Positions 39,464-47,594 of a DNA stretch of 64,000 nucleotides are shown here, piece after piece (within the stretch, counting starts at the first letter, position 1; each line of letters opens with the position of its first letter). The translations under genes were made by a program, and so were the position numbers. Origin of the DNA: Humidesulfovibrio sp. (lineage in GTDB: Bacteria > Desulfobacterota > Desulfovibrionia > Desulfovibrionales > Desulfovibrionaceae); NCBI RefSeq assembly GCF_031082295.1, contig NZ_JAVHLD010000006.1, positions 62,001 to 126,000 of the forward strand. The letters are read 5' to 3'. Under the pieces are notes generated by a model that had not been told where the DNA came from, did not search any database, and saw only the letters and a program-made list of their open reading frames with translations.

Positions 39464-40591
39464 TCAGAACTCGTAGGGGAACGACTCGTGTTCGAGGTTG
39501 AGGCGCGCAAGCAGCGCCCGGGCCTTGGACAATTGCCCCGCGCGCGCGGCCCTGGCCACCTGGGCTCCGGCAAAGCGGCGGCGCTCCCTGGCGGCCGGGA
39601 GAAATTCATTCAACAGGATCAGGCACCAGTTAATTCCGAAGAGGGGATACAGGCAGCGGACGCGTTTGTCGAGGGCCGGGTCGGCCTGAAACAGTTGCCC
39701 CAGCCCCTGCACGAAACGCTGGCCTTGCTTGGAGCCGAGCCCTGTTCCTGGATGCAGGAGCGCGTCCGAGAGCATTTTGGCCGGGTCGTCCCAGCCGAAA
39801 TATTCGAAGTCCAGAAACACCAGCCCGCGCTCCGGCGTGCGCAGGGCGTTGTGCAGGCCGAAGTCCGAGGGGCTCAAGGTGCAGCGCTCGCGCGGCAAGG
39901 GGGTCTGCGGATCGACGCCGATGCGGGCCAGGCCGTTCATCCCGTGATCCCGGAATCGTGCCAGGGCCGGGCGCAGCTCCCGGTCCAGGAAAAGGCGCAG
40001 CTCAGCCAGCAGCGACTGGTCGTCCGGCCCTTCGCCGGTCCAGACGCTTTCCTGGTCAAAGGCATCCAGGCGGCGAAGGATCTCCCCGTCCAGCAGCGCC
40101 GCCGGAGCCAGGCAGGCCGCCGAGGCCAAGGGCAGCGCCTCTGCCTCGGGCTGTCTGCGCAGTTCCCACAGGCGCAGGGCGAAAGCGGCCATGGCCGCGG
40201 CGTCGTCCACGCTGCCAGCGCCCGGCGCGGTGTGATCACCGCCAATGAACTCGTAGGCCGCCACCCCGGCATGTGCGTCCGCGGCGACAGGCTGCGGCAC
40301 GCAGGAGACCCCTGCCTTTGCCAGAAAGGTCAGCGTGCCGAACTCCACGCTCAGGCGGTCTCGCGGATCCCCAGGCGCGTGGTGGTAGCATTTCCCGGCC
40401 AGGGTCCGGCCATCGGTCAGGGTCAGGCGGTAGGCGCGGCTGTTGCGGCCAGCCAGGATGGGCCAGGCATCTGCCACGGCACAACCGAGCAGGGCCGCGA
40501 ACGCGGCCACGTCGCCAGCCAGGTGCTGGGCCGGGTCGGTGGTCGGCTGGGCAGGCGCGGGCCTAGTTGGATCAAGGGTGTGGGAAGACAT
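39464..40591 (-). CDS. Aminoglycoside-phosphotransferase-like (APH/choline kinase fold) family protein
   Basis: CTLSPSDFGLHNALRTPERGLVFLDFEYFGWDDPAKMLSDALLHPG (H-x-D-F-G-x-H-N variant Brenner motif); start near 40591/40603. Confidence 0.83.
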   Translation of the reverse strand: MSSHTLDPTRPAPAQPTTDPAQHLAGDVAAFAALLGCAVADAWPILAGRNSRAYRLTLTDGRTLAGKCYHHAPGDPRDRLSVEFGTLTFLAKAGVSCVPQPVAADAHAGVAAYEFIGGDHTAPGAGSVDDAAAMAAFALRLWELRRQPEAEALPLASAACLAPAALLDGEILRRLDAFDQESVWTGEGPDDQSLLAELRLFLDRELRPALARFRDHGMNGLARIGVDPQTPLPRERCTLSPSDFGLHNALRTPERGLVFLDFEYFGWDDPAKMLSDALLHPGTGLGSKQGQRFVQGLGQLFQADPALDKRVRCLYPLFGINWCLILLNEFLPAARERRRFAGAQVARAARAGQLSKARALLARLNLEHESFPYEF

Positions 40592-41231
40592 GGCCGAAGA
40601 CATAGCCCATGATGCCCCGCCAGTCCACAAAACGACGGACAAGGGCGTCGCCGGTGGCCTCGAGGGTTGGCGGCAGCGGCGCAAGGAGCAGCCGCTCCAC
40701 GTCCGGGGGGAAATCCTCGTGGGCAAAGACTTCCGGCAGGTCGTCGATGAAATGGGTGCAGCCAAGCTCGCGGATGCGCGCCACCTTTTCGCGCCGGGTG
40801 GGCTCGAAGAACACCTGCTCCTCGGCAAGCCCCAGGCCAGCCTTGGACATGTCGAAGAACTTGTGCTGGCGCAGAAAGGCGAGGGCGCACCTGCGCAGGT
40901 CAGTGACGCCGTCGCCGCCGCGCGCGAACTGCGTCTTGTGGCTCACCACCACCACCGGCAGGTCCGCATCGCGGCAGCGCCGGAAGAACGCGGCCACGCC
41001 GGGCAGGAGCTCGGCTCCGCTGATGCGCGGGCCATAGGCCAAGGCCTGCAGGCGCTGCCAGTGGTTCTCGCCATCGGGTAGCAGGCGCACGGCGTCGCGT
41101 ACGGCGGTCTTGCCCCGGATAGCGCCGGTGGCCAGCGCGCAGGGCGCAAGCAGTCCGGACTCGGAGGCCAGGGCTTCGAAGAGCCGATCGTACCCGGCGA
41201 TGGTGTTGTCGAAGTCCACCCCTATGCGCAT
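40572..41231 (-). CDS. HAD-like phosphatase/hydrolase
   Basis: MRIGVDFDNTIAGYDRLFEAL (DxDxT-like), VVVVSHKTQFA, CTHFIDDLPEVF. Confidence 0.85.
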   Translation of the reverse strand: MRIGVDFDNTIAGYDRLFEALASESGLLAPCALATGAIRGKTAVRDAVRLLPDGENHWQRLQALAYGPRISGAELLPGVAAFFRRCRDADLPVVVVSHKTQFARGGDGVTDLRRCALAFLRQHKFFDMSKAGLGLAEEQVFFEPTRREKVARIRELGCTHFIDDLPEVFAHEDFPPDVERLLLAPLPPTLEATGDALVRRFVDWRGIMGYVFGHVFPHP

Positions 41232-41274
41232 GGCTGCCCTGTTCTCTGTCGCCGTGGGGTTCGCGGTCACAGGC

Positions 41275-42339
41275 TTAGATGAAGTTCACATGCCCGCCGG
41301 GGTGCTTGAGCTCCCAGAGGTAGCGGTTGATCTCGTCCATGCGGCAGTTGACGCGGCAGTCGGCCGGGTTGAGCGCGGCCGTGAGGCGCAGGGACTCGGC
41401 GCGTCGGGGGCCTTCCCAGATGGCCTGGAACGTCTCGTCGTTGATGTTTCCGTAGAGGAAACGCTCGTCCTCCAGGTACACGCTGCAGCCCCACACTCCG
41501 CCCCCGGCGTCGATGTAGGACCAGAATGGCAGGGCCTGGCAGCGTTTGTAGCCGCGTTCCTTGGCGTCCCACTTGCGCATGGCGTTCAGCCGGAAGATCA
41601 CGGAGAAGTCCTTGGTGGACAGGGCGTTGACCTTCTCCGCCAGGGACTCGTATCCGGAGTAGGTGATGTTCTCGTGGGAGTGGGTGTTGCTCTGGGGATG
41701 CTGGGAATAGGGCTTGACCACCAGGTAGTCCAGGCCCAGGTCGCGGCAAGTCAGGGCCAGGGTCTCGATTTCGTCCTGGTTCTCCGGCAACAGCAGGGTC
41801 TGCAGGCCGAGGGTGCAGCCCGCGCCGGAGGCCTTGCGCAGACGCACAGCCTGGCGCAGGTTGTCCATGACCTTATCAAAGTCCTTGGGGTCGGTGCCGT
41901 GAATGCGGCCGTAGGTTTCGGCCGTGCCGGCGTTGCAGCTCACCTTGACCCAGGAGGTAACGGGCATGACAGCCTCGGCCACCTCGGGCTTGAAGAGCAC
42001 GGCGTTTGTGGTGAAGGCCACGTCGATGCCCGAGGCCTTGGTGTGGCGGGCGATCTCCACCATGTCCTTGTGCAGGAAGGGCTCGCCTTCGCCAGCGAAC
42101 ATGATGCTCTTGAGCCCCAGGCCGCCCATTTCGGTCAGGCGTTCCTTGAACAGCGCGGTGTCGAGCCTGCGCGGCTTGTAGCCCATGAAGTCCAGCCCGC
42201 AGAACACGCAGCGGTGGTTGCAGGCCCCGATGGGACTGACCTCCATGTACAGCGGGTACACGGTTTTGCCCTCCAGCCAGTCGGCCACGCGGCGGGGATG
42301 GAACAGAAGCTTGTGGGAGTCGATGCGGTAGTCGCTCAT
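41275..42339 (-). CDS. Radical SAM protein with SPASM-like C-terminus
   Basis: MEVSPIGACNHRCVFCGLDFMGYKPRRLD; MFAGEGEPFLHKDM; C-terminal CQALPFWSYIDAGGGVWGCSVYLEDERFLYGNINDETFQAIW. Confidence 0.93.
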   Translation of the reverse strand: MSDYRIDSHKLLFHPRRVADWLEGKTVYPLYMEVSPIGACNHRCVFCGLDFMGYKPRRLDTALFKERLTEMGGLGLKSIMFAGEGEPFLHKDMVEIARHTKASGIDVAFTTNAVLFKPEVAEAVMPVTSWVKVSCNAGTAETYGRIHGTDPKDFDKVMDNLRQAVRLRKASGAGCTLGLQTLLLPENQDEIETLALTCRDLGLDYLVVKPYSQHPQSNTHSHENITYSGYESLAEKVNALSTKDFSVIFRLNAMRKWDAKERGYKRCQALPFWSYIDAGGGVWGCSVYLEDERFLYGNINDETFQAIWEGPRRAESLRLTAALNPADCRVNCRMDEINRYLWELKHPGGHVNFI

Positions 42340-42360
42340 GTAGGGGCTCCGGCGGCGCTA

Positions 42361-42942
42361 TTAGGGGTGCCGCACCATGCTGTCGGTCCAGTGGTGCAGA
42401 ATGGCTGCGTGGGCGGTCTCCGCCAAGCCGTAGGTTGCGGCCGGAACGTAGAAGTTGAGGTCGCCCAGGCTGCGCAGGGCGTTGTCCGGCCCCATGGCCG
42501 AGAGGGTCACCACGGCTCCGCCCTGCCTGCGCGCGGCGCTGGCCGCGGCCACGACATTGGGCGAATTGCCCGAGCTGCTGATGAGCACCAGCATGTCCTG
42601 CTCGGCCATGTACCAGCCCACCGGCTCGGAGAACACGTCGGGGTAGGACATGTCGTTGCCCAGCGCGGTCAGAAGGGCGGGGTCGGTGAAGACCATGGTG
42701 CGCAGGCCCGCGTTCTTGGCCAAGTCCGCGGAGAAGTGGCTGGCCATGGAGGCGCTGGCCCCGTTGCCCGCGAGGTAGCAGAAGCCCTTGGCCTGGCGCA
42801 CCCGGCAGGTCAGTTCGGCCAGTGCGGAAAAGCCCTCAGGTCCGAGTTCACGGCCTTCAAGGTCGCGCACGGAAAGGGCCTGCATGGAGGCGTGAAGCGC
42901 GTCAAGATACTGCGGCCAACTTCGGTCTGTGTGGGCGGTCAT
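42361..42942 (-). CDS. SIS-domain phosphosugar isomerase (GmhA-like)
   Basis: GNGASASMASHFSADLAKNAGLR; DMLVLISSSGNSPNVVAAASAARRQGGAVVTLSAMG; GLAETAHAAILHHWTDSM. Confidence 0.88.
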   Translation of the reverse strand: MTAHTDRSWPQYLDALHASMQALSVRDLEGRELGPEGFSALAELTCRVRQAKGFCYLAGNGASASMASHFSADLAKNAGLRTMVFTDPALLTALGNDMSYPDVFSEPVGWYMAEQDMLVLISSSGNSPNVVAAASAARRQGGAVVTLSAMGPDNALRSLGDLNFYVPAATYGLAETAHAAILHHWTDSMVRHP

Positions 42943-42955
42943 AACGGTCCTTTGC

Positions 42956-43675
42956 CTAGTCGGCGATGCAGCGCAAATAGCCCTCGGGTGCGGCGCTGAC
43001 CACCAACCGGTCCTCGATGTCGCGGTCGACCTCAAAGCGCTTGTTGGTTTTCAGGAATTCCCGCACGGCGGTTTTGGGGTTGTTTCCCTTGCCCCAGGGG
43101 CGGTCCGGGAAGGCGTCTTCCGGGCAGTCCTCTATGGCGGTGTCGAAGACAAGCAGATAGGACCCCTTCTTCACCAGGGGCGAGTAGAGTTCCAGCTCGC
43201 GCAGGACATGCTCGTGGGTGTGGTTGGAGTCCAGCACCACGATGACGCGCTCCGCGTCCTTGGCCTGTGCATACACGGCGTCTGCGGTTGCTTGGTCGAT
43301 GGACGAACCCTGGATGAGGCTGATTCTGTGGGCCAGCTTGTGCGCTTCGATTGCAGCCCGGTTGTGTGGGCGGATATCGATATCCACGCCAAGCACTCGC
43401 CCATGACCGATGAGCTCCAGCATGGAGGCCGAGAGGACGAGCGAACCGCCGTGCGCCACACCGGTTTCGACCACGAGGTCGGGCCGCACGCGCCAGAGGA
43501 TCTCCTGCCAAGCCATGACGTCCTGCGGGTGCTGGATGACTGGGATGCCAAGCCAGGTGAATCCGTAGGTGTAGCGATAGGGCCGGGTGGCATCCTTCCA
43601 GCGGCGGGTCAGGTCGGTAAGCGTGGAATCCTCGGCCATGCGGCGGGCCAACTCACGCTGGGTGCTGTCGTTCAT
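42956..43675 (-). CDS. CmcI / cephalosporin-hydroxylase-like family methyltransferase
   Basis: FTWLGIPVIQHPQDVMAWQEILWRVRPDLVVETGVAHGGSLVLSASMLELIG, DIDIRPHNR, VVLDSNHTHEHVLRELELYSPLV. Confidence 0.92.
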   Translation of the reverse strand: MNDSTQRELARRMAEDSTLTDLTRRWKDATRPYRYTYGFTWLGIPVIQHPQDVMAWQEILWRVRPDLVVETGVAHGGSLVLSASMLELIGHGRVLGVDIDIRPHNRAAIEAHKLAHRISLIQGSSIDQATADAVYAQAKDAERVIVVLDSNHTHEHVLRELELYSPLVKKGSYLLVFDTAIEDCPEDAFPDRPWGKGNNPKTAVREFLKTNKRFEVDRDIEDRLVVSAAPEGYLRCIAD

Positions 43676-43703
43676 CTGTGTTCCTGCGGTTTGCGGCGTC
43701 GGC

Positions 43704-43958
43704 CTAGCCGAGCTTCCCGGTGATGTAGGTAGCCAGCGGACCGAACACGCTGGCGTGTCCCTTAAGGTCCTCCTCGGGGATGTTCACCCCGAACTCCTCT
43801 TCGATTCGGAAGAGCGCGCTGATAAGATCCAGGGAGTCCATCCCCAGGTCTTTGGTCAAAACGGCAGTCTCCAACTGCTCCTGGGGGTAGTCTTTGGCCT
43901 TGCGGCAGGACTCGCACAGGATGGCGAAGAGTTTCTCGGATACTTCTGATCTGGTCAT
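43704..43958 (-). CDS. Acyl carrier protein
   Basis: KDLGMDSLDLISALFRIEEEFGVNIPEEDLKGH with DSL phosphopantetheinylation motif. Confidence 0.92.
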   Translation of the reverse strand: MTRSEVSEKLFAILCESCRKAKDYPQEQLETAVLTKDLGMDSLDLISALFRIEEEFGVNIPEEDLKGHASVFGPLATYITGKLG

Positions 43959-44926
43959 GTGTTCTCCGTGGCGAAGAGGATGGTGCTGCACCAGGAAAGG
44001 CCAACGCCGAACCCGGTGATGACGACGCTTGCAGGACGTGAGGCAAGCGGTAGGACGCGGCGCATGAGGGCCATGGGAATGGACGAGGACACGGTGTTGC
44101 CCACGTCCTCGATGTCGACGACCAGTCGGCCTTCAGGCACGCCGAGTCGGCGGGCGAGCATTTCCAGCATGTAGCTGCTGGCCTGGTGCGGTACGCAAAG
44201 GCTAACGTTGTCCATGGTCAATTCATTGGCAGCAAGGCAGCGTGCCACACTTGGCGGAATCTCCTGCATCATGAAATTGAAGATGCTCCGACCATCCATG
44301 AACAGCAGGCCGTCGCCGTCCTTGCGCGTGCCGCTGCCCCGCGCGATGAGCGCGTCTGAGCGGCTGCCGTCGGTGCCGAACACAAAACGACCTGCCACGA
44401 AGATGGGGCTATCTGTGAGCAGGGTGGCGCAGGCTCCGTCACCGAAGAGCGGGGCCGTACTGCGGTCCGCCGGGTCGATGATTTTACCGTAGGCCTCGGT
44501 GGTGATGAGGAGTCCGCACGTGAGGCCGTGAGTCTGCATGAAGGCCGTGGCCGTGGCCAAGCCATAGACAAAGCCGGAGCAGCCCAGGCCGATGTCCAGT
44601 GCTGCCACACTGGTAGGCAGGCCGAGAGCGTGCTGGACCAGGGCCGAGACCTGGGGGAGGCAGTAGTCCGGGGTTTGGGTGACCACTGCCAGGAATTGTA
44701 CCTCCGCCGGATCAAGCCCGCTTTGCTCCAGCACGGCGCGTCCTGCGGCTGCGGCCATGTGGCTTACGTGCTCGTCTGCGGCGGCGCGGTGGCGGGAGCG
44801 AATCCCGAGTTTCTGGTCCAGAAAATCAGGGTCGAACCCATGCTGGGCCACAAGCTCATGGTTCTCCAGGTTGGCCTGGGGCAGATACGCGGCGATGGCG
44901 CGAATGCCGATCTTCGTTGGACTCAC
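43955..44926 (-). CDS. 3-oxoacyl-ACP synthase III (KAS III / FabH-like)
   Basis: ALDIGLGCSGFVYGLATA (Cys), LCVPHQASSYMLEML (His), VDIEDVGNTVSSSIPMAL (Asn). Confidence 0.93.
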   Translation of the reverse strand: MSPTKIGIRAIAAYLPQANLENHELVAQHGFDPDFLDQKLGIRSRHRAAADEHVSHMAAAAGRAVLEQSGLDPAEVQFLAVVTQTPDYCLPQVSALVQHALGLPTSVAALDIGLGCSGFVYGLATATAFMQTHGLTCGLLITTEAYGKIIDPADRSTAPLFGDGACATLLTDSPIFVAGRFVFGTDGSRSDALIARGSGTRKDGDGLLFMDGRSIFNFMMQEIPPSVARCLAANELTMDNVSLCVPHQASSYMLEMLARRLGVPEGRLVVDIEDVGNTVSSSIPMALMRRVLPLASRPASVVITGFGVGLSWCSTILFATENT

Positions 44927-44948
44927 GAGATATCCTTCACTCCGGCCT

Positions 44949-45671
44949 CTAAGCTAGGCGGACCTTTTTCATATGTCGGACGTTGGCCCGGCGAATGGCT
45001 GTATCCACGGCGTCCACGACGGACTCCTTTGGAAGGTCGCGCATGAGCGCGAGCAGGGCCTTTTTGCCGGGCCAGTAGGCCCCGTTACGCAGAGCCTTGA
45101 TGCGCTGGTATTCCTCCACTAGGCAGGAGGTGCTGACGGTGTCGGAACGCTTCTGTCCCTTGCGGAACGCACCCCTGTGAATCCCCTCAGGCAGGAAGCC
45201 GAACAGAACCTGGTAGCGCTGCCAGGCCTCCAACTCCACGCACTGCTCACCCCAGACGCGCTCCAGGCCAAGGGTGTCAAAGGCGTGCTGGACCATGAGC
45301 GCCTTGGTTTCCAGCCCCTCGAAGACAGCATTGCCAGAACGTTCGCGCGACCCCATGATGAGCCCGAAGTGGGCCTGCCGGGTGATGAAGTCGATGTCCT
45401 TCAGGTGCGCCACGCCGATCACTCCCGCGCCGCCCTTGGGCAGCACCAGGAGCACCAGGGCGTTTTGGCCAGGCTGGCGCAGGTTGGCCAGTTTTTCCCG
45501 CTGCTGAGCGCGCGAGTTGGGGAACAGACCCATGTTCACCAAGTGACGTGTCACATCAGGATCGTTAAACCATGCATGCCAGCCGTCAGCCTCCACGGCC
45601 CGCTCATCAGGTGCGATGAGATCCACGGTTTCCCCGGCCAGGAATACGTCGCGCGCGCCGTCTGTGCTCAT
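44949..45671 (-). CDS. GNAT family N-acetyltransferase
   Basis: WHAWFNDPDVTRHLVNMGLFPNSRAQQREKL, VIGVAHLKDIDFITRQAHFGLIMGSRERSGNAVFEGLETKALMVQHAFDTLGLERVWGE. Confidence 0.87.
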   Translation of the reverse strand: MSTDGARDVFLAGETVDLIAPDERAVEADGWHAWFNDPDVTRHLVNMGLFPNSRAQQREKLANLRQPGQNALVLLVLPKGGAGVIGVAHLKDIDFITRQAHFGLIMGSRERSGNAVFEGLETKALMVQHAFDTLGLERVWGEQCVELEAWQRYQVLFGFLPEGIHRGAFRKGQKRSDTVSTSCLVEEYQRIKALRNGAYWPGKKALLALMRDLPKESVVDAVDTAIRRANVRHMKKVRLA

Positions 45672-46324
45672 GGTGCCTCCTGCTGCAAAAAGTTGAAGCA
45701 GATGACGGCTGGCGGGCCGTCTTGTCCCGGCCAGGTGACCTGGCTCAGGGTGTAGTCCACACCACCGATGCGGCGTAAGCTGCGGTTGCGGAACAGCAGC
45801 AGCGGCCTGTCGCCCTCACCGCACGGCGACGTGAGGGGGCAGCGTTCCAGGTACACTAGGCGGATTTCCGGCGTTAAAAGCCCCTGGCTGGCCAGAGTGG
45901 CCTGATGCAGGGCCTTGTTGGCCTCAACAACGCCGTTGATGAAACCGTACGCCGAGAGCCCCGGCACAAGTTCGGCCTCCCCGGAAAAATCCGCGCCAGG
46001 ATACACCGCAGTCACCGGCGGCGGTGGCGCATCGATTCGCCCGGTTACAAATGGGCCGTTGGCCAGGAAACGAGCCTGTTGCGGCTGCCCCTGCGAATCC
46101 AGAAAGTCCAGCGTGGCAGAAGCGCTACCTTCCTCATCCGGTCCCAGAAGCCAACATCCTTGCCGGGTCACCGGACGCTGCATCTTGAACGACGCGACGA
46201 ACGTCGGCACCAAGTCCGGCTTGGCCTGGGCTATTGCCCGGAGGAACACTTCCAGCAGCTCCGCGCCCCGGATATGGCTGCGCGAGCCGAGAAAATTCAG
46301 GGGGAGCATCGGAAGTGCTGTCAT
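45668..46324 (-). CDS. Hypothetical protein (possibly hotdog-like) in ACP/KAS module
   Basis: ORF coupled (4-nt overlap) to the downstream GNAT gene; SFKMQRPVTRQGCWLLGPDEEGSASATLDFLDSQGQPQQARFL suggests a beta-rich acyl-handling fold, not recognised with certainty. Confidence 0.65.
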   Translation of the reverse strand: MTALPMLPLNFLGSRSHIRGAELLEVFLRAIAQAKPDLVPTFVASFKMQRPVTRQGCWLLGPDEEGSASATLDFLDSQGQPQQARFLANGPFVTGRIDAPPPPVTAVYPGADFSGEAELVPGLSAYGFINGVVEANKALHQATLASQGLLTPEIRLVYLERCPLTSPCGEGDRPLLLFRNRSLRRIGGVDYTLSQVTWPGQDGPPAVICFNFLQQEAP

Positions 46325-46385
46325 GTAAGCCAGGCTGGTTTGAACGTTTCGAGGCAATTGTCACTAGCATAGGCGGCATTGGAGA

Positions 46386-47429
46386 TCAAGCCGGGTCAGG
46401 TGGGTGCTCGCGCATGTGCGCGGCCAGGCGGTCCAGCTCCTGGCGTTCCTCCGGACCGAGGGTGGGCGGGTGATCAAGGTGCGCGGCCAGGCGTGCAGCG
46501 CGCTCGGCGTCGGTCTGGTCTTGCTGCTGCCGCCTTATTCCGGGCGAAAGGGCCAAGGCCATGCGCCGGGCGTACTTGGGCAGCTTGCGCCAGAAGGGCT
46601 TGCGTTGCCTGGCCGGGCATTCACGCTCCAGGTATAGAGCCAGGGCGGCATCCACCGCTCCACGGGCCTCTGGCGCCGGGAGTCCGGTCCTTTTTGCCAG
46701 GTGTTCGGACACATGGGCGACGAAGCGCTCCAGGCGCTGCGGCCCGTCCGGCAGCATTGGCAGTTTTTCAATGCTGTCGCGGGAACGCTTTTGAACGCTC
46801 GGAACGTCCTCGCGCAGCACGTATGTAACAGGCAAAACCGCGCGCTTGCCGTTAATGGCAGTGACCATTGCCGAAAGCAGTTCGCGGCAGGCGTAGAAGG
46901 CCAAGCCGTCCAGGGCGGGGTCGAAGACCGGTTGCCACGCCTCCAAGCGCTGCACGCTGTAGTAAGTGGGGCTGTAGGTCGTGAATAATTCCAGGAGCCG
47001 TTCGGCTGGAAGATCGGCCTCGACGCGCGTTTGGAAATCGCGCTCGTAGGAGGCATCGAGCAGGAGTTCATCTCCCCGGCGCACTGCCTGGAACTGGCGC
47101 CCGTGGGCCGTGGCGTAGTCCGGGTTGGCATCCAGGAATGCCGCGCACGCCAAAAGCCCCGAGTGCGACAGGAGCATGTCGTCGGCGGCAAAGGCCACAT
47201 AGGGGGTGTGCACGTGCTCCAAGGCCTGACGCACCTTGCGGGCGTAGACTGTGGCCGGGGTGTGCAGATAGACTGTATGGGCGGGGGCGGCCTGCGGGGG
47301 CAAGGGGCTGGGAGTTGAGTCGGCCACCACCAGCGGCAGGGCGAAGTCGGCGTAATGGGCCAAGGCGCGGCAGAGCAGCGTGGGCCTGCCGTGAGAGGGG
47401 ATGAGTATGGTTACGTTTGGCTGGGACAT
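46386..47429 (-). CDS. Glycosyltransferase (GT2-like, TIGR00180-type)
   Basis: NVTILIPSHGRPTLLCRALAHYADFALPLVVADST; PYVAFAADDMLLSHSGLLACAAFLDANPDY. Confidence 0.85.
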   Translation of the reverse strand: MSQPNVTILIPSHGRPTLLCRALAHYADFALPLVVADSTPSPLPPQAAPAHTVYLHTPATVYARKVRQALEHVHTPYVAFAADDMLLSHSGLLACAAFLDANPDYATAHGRQFQAVRRGDELLLDASYERDFQTRVEADLPAERLLELFTTYSPTYYSVQRLEAWQPVFDPALDGLAFYACRELLSAMVTAINGKRAVLPVTYVLREDVPSVQKRSRDSIEKLPMLPDGPQRLERFVAHVSEHLAKRTGLPAPEARGAVDAALALYLERECPARQRKPFWRKLPKYARRMALALSPGIRRQQQDQTDAERAARLAAHLDHPPTLGPEERQELDRLAAHMREHPPDPA

Positions 47430-47535
47430 GCGGGCATCGCTCCGGACGCCGCATAAGGCGACGTTCGCGCCCTGATACAGGCGGGCTGGCTAAATGGCAA
47501 GCCAGGCGCACGGCGGCTATTTGCCTTGGCTAAGG

Positions 47536-47558
47536 AATTTGGGTATTGGCACCAAATT
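47536..47558. promoter_or_regulatory. Perfect 7-bp inverted repeat AATTTGG-N9-CCAAATT in divergent promoter region
   Basis: Read directly between divergent starts 47429(-) and 47595(+). Confidence 0.5.
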
Positions 47559-47594
47559 TCACCCACCTGAACTCAGCGATTCGAAGGATGCCCC

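Noticed and set aside
38611-39609. Transketolase N-terminal ORF start at 39609
   Set aside because: First 49 residues are out of family and overlap the APH-like gene; start at 39462 fits the stop/start junction.
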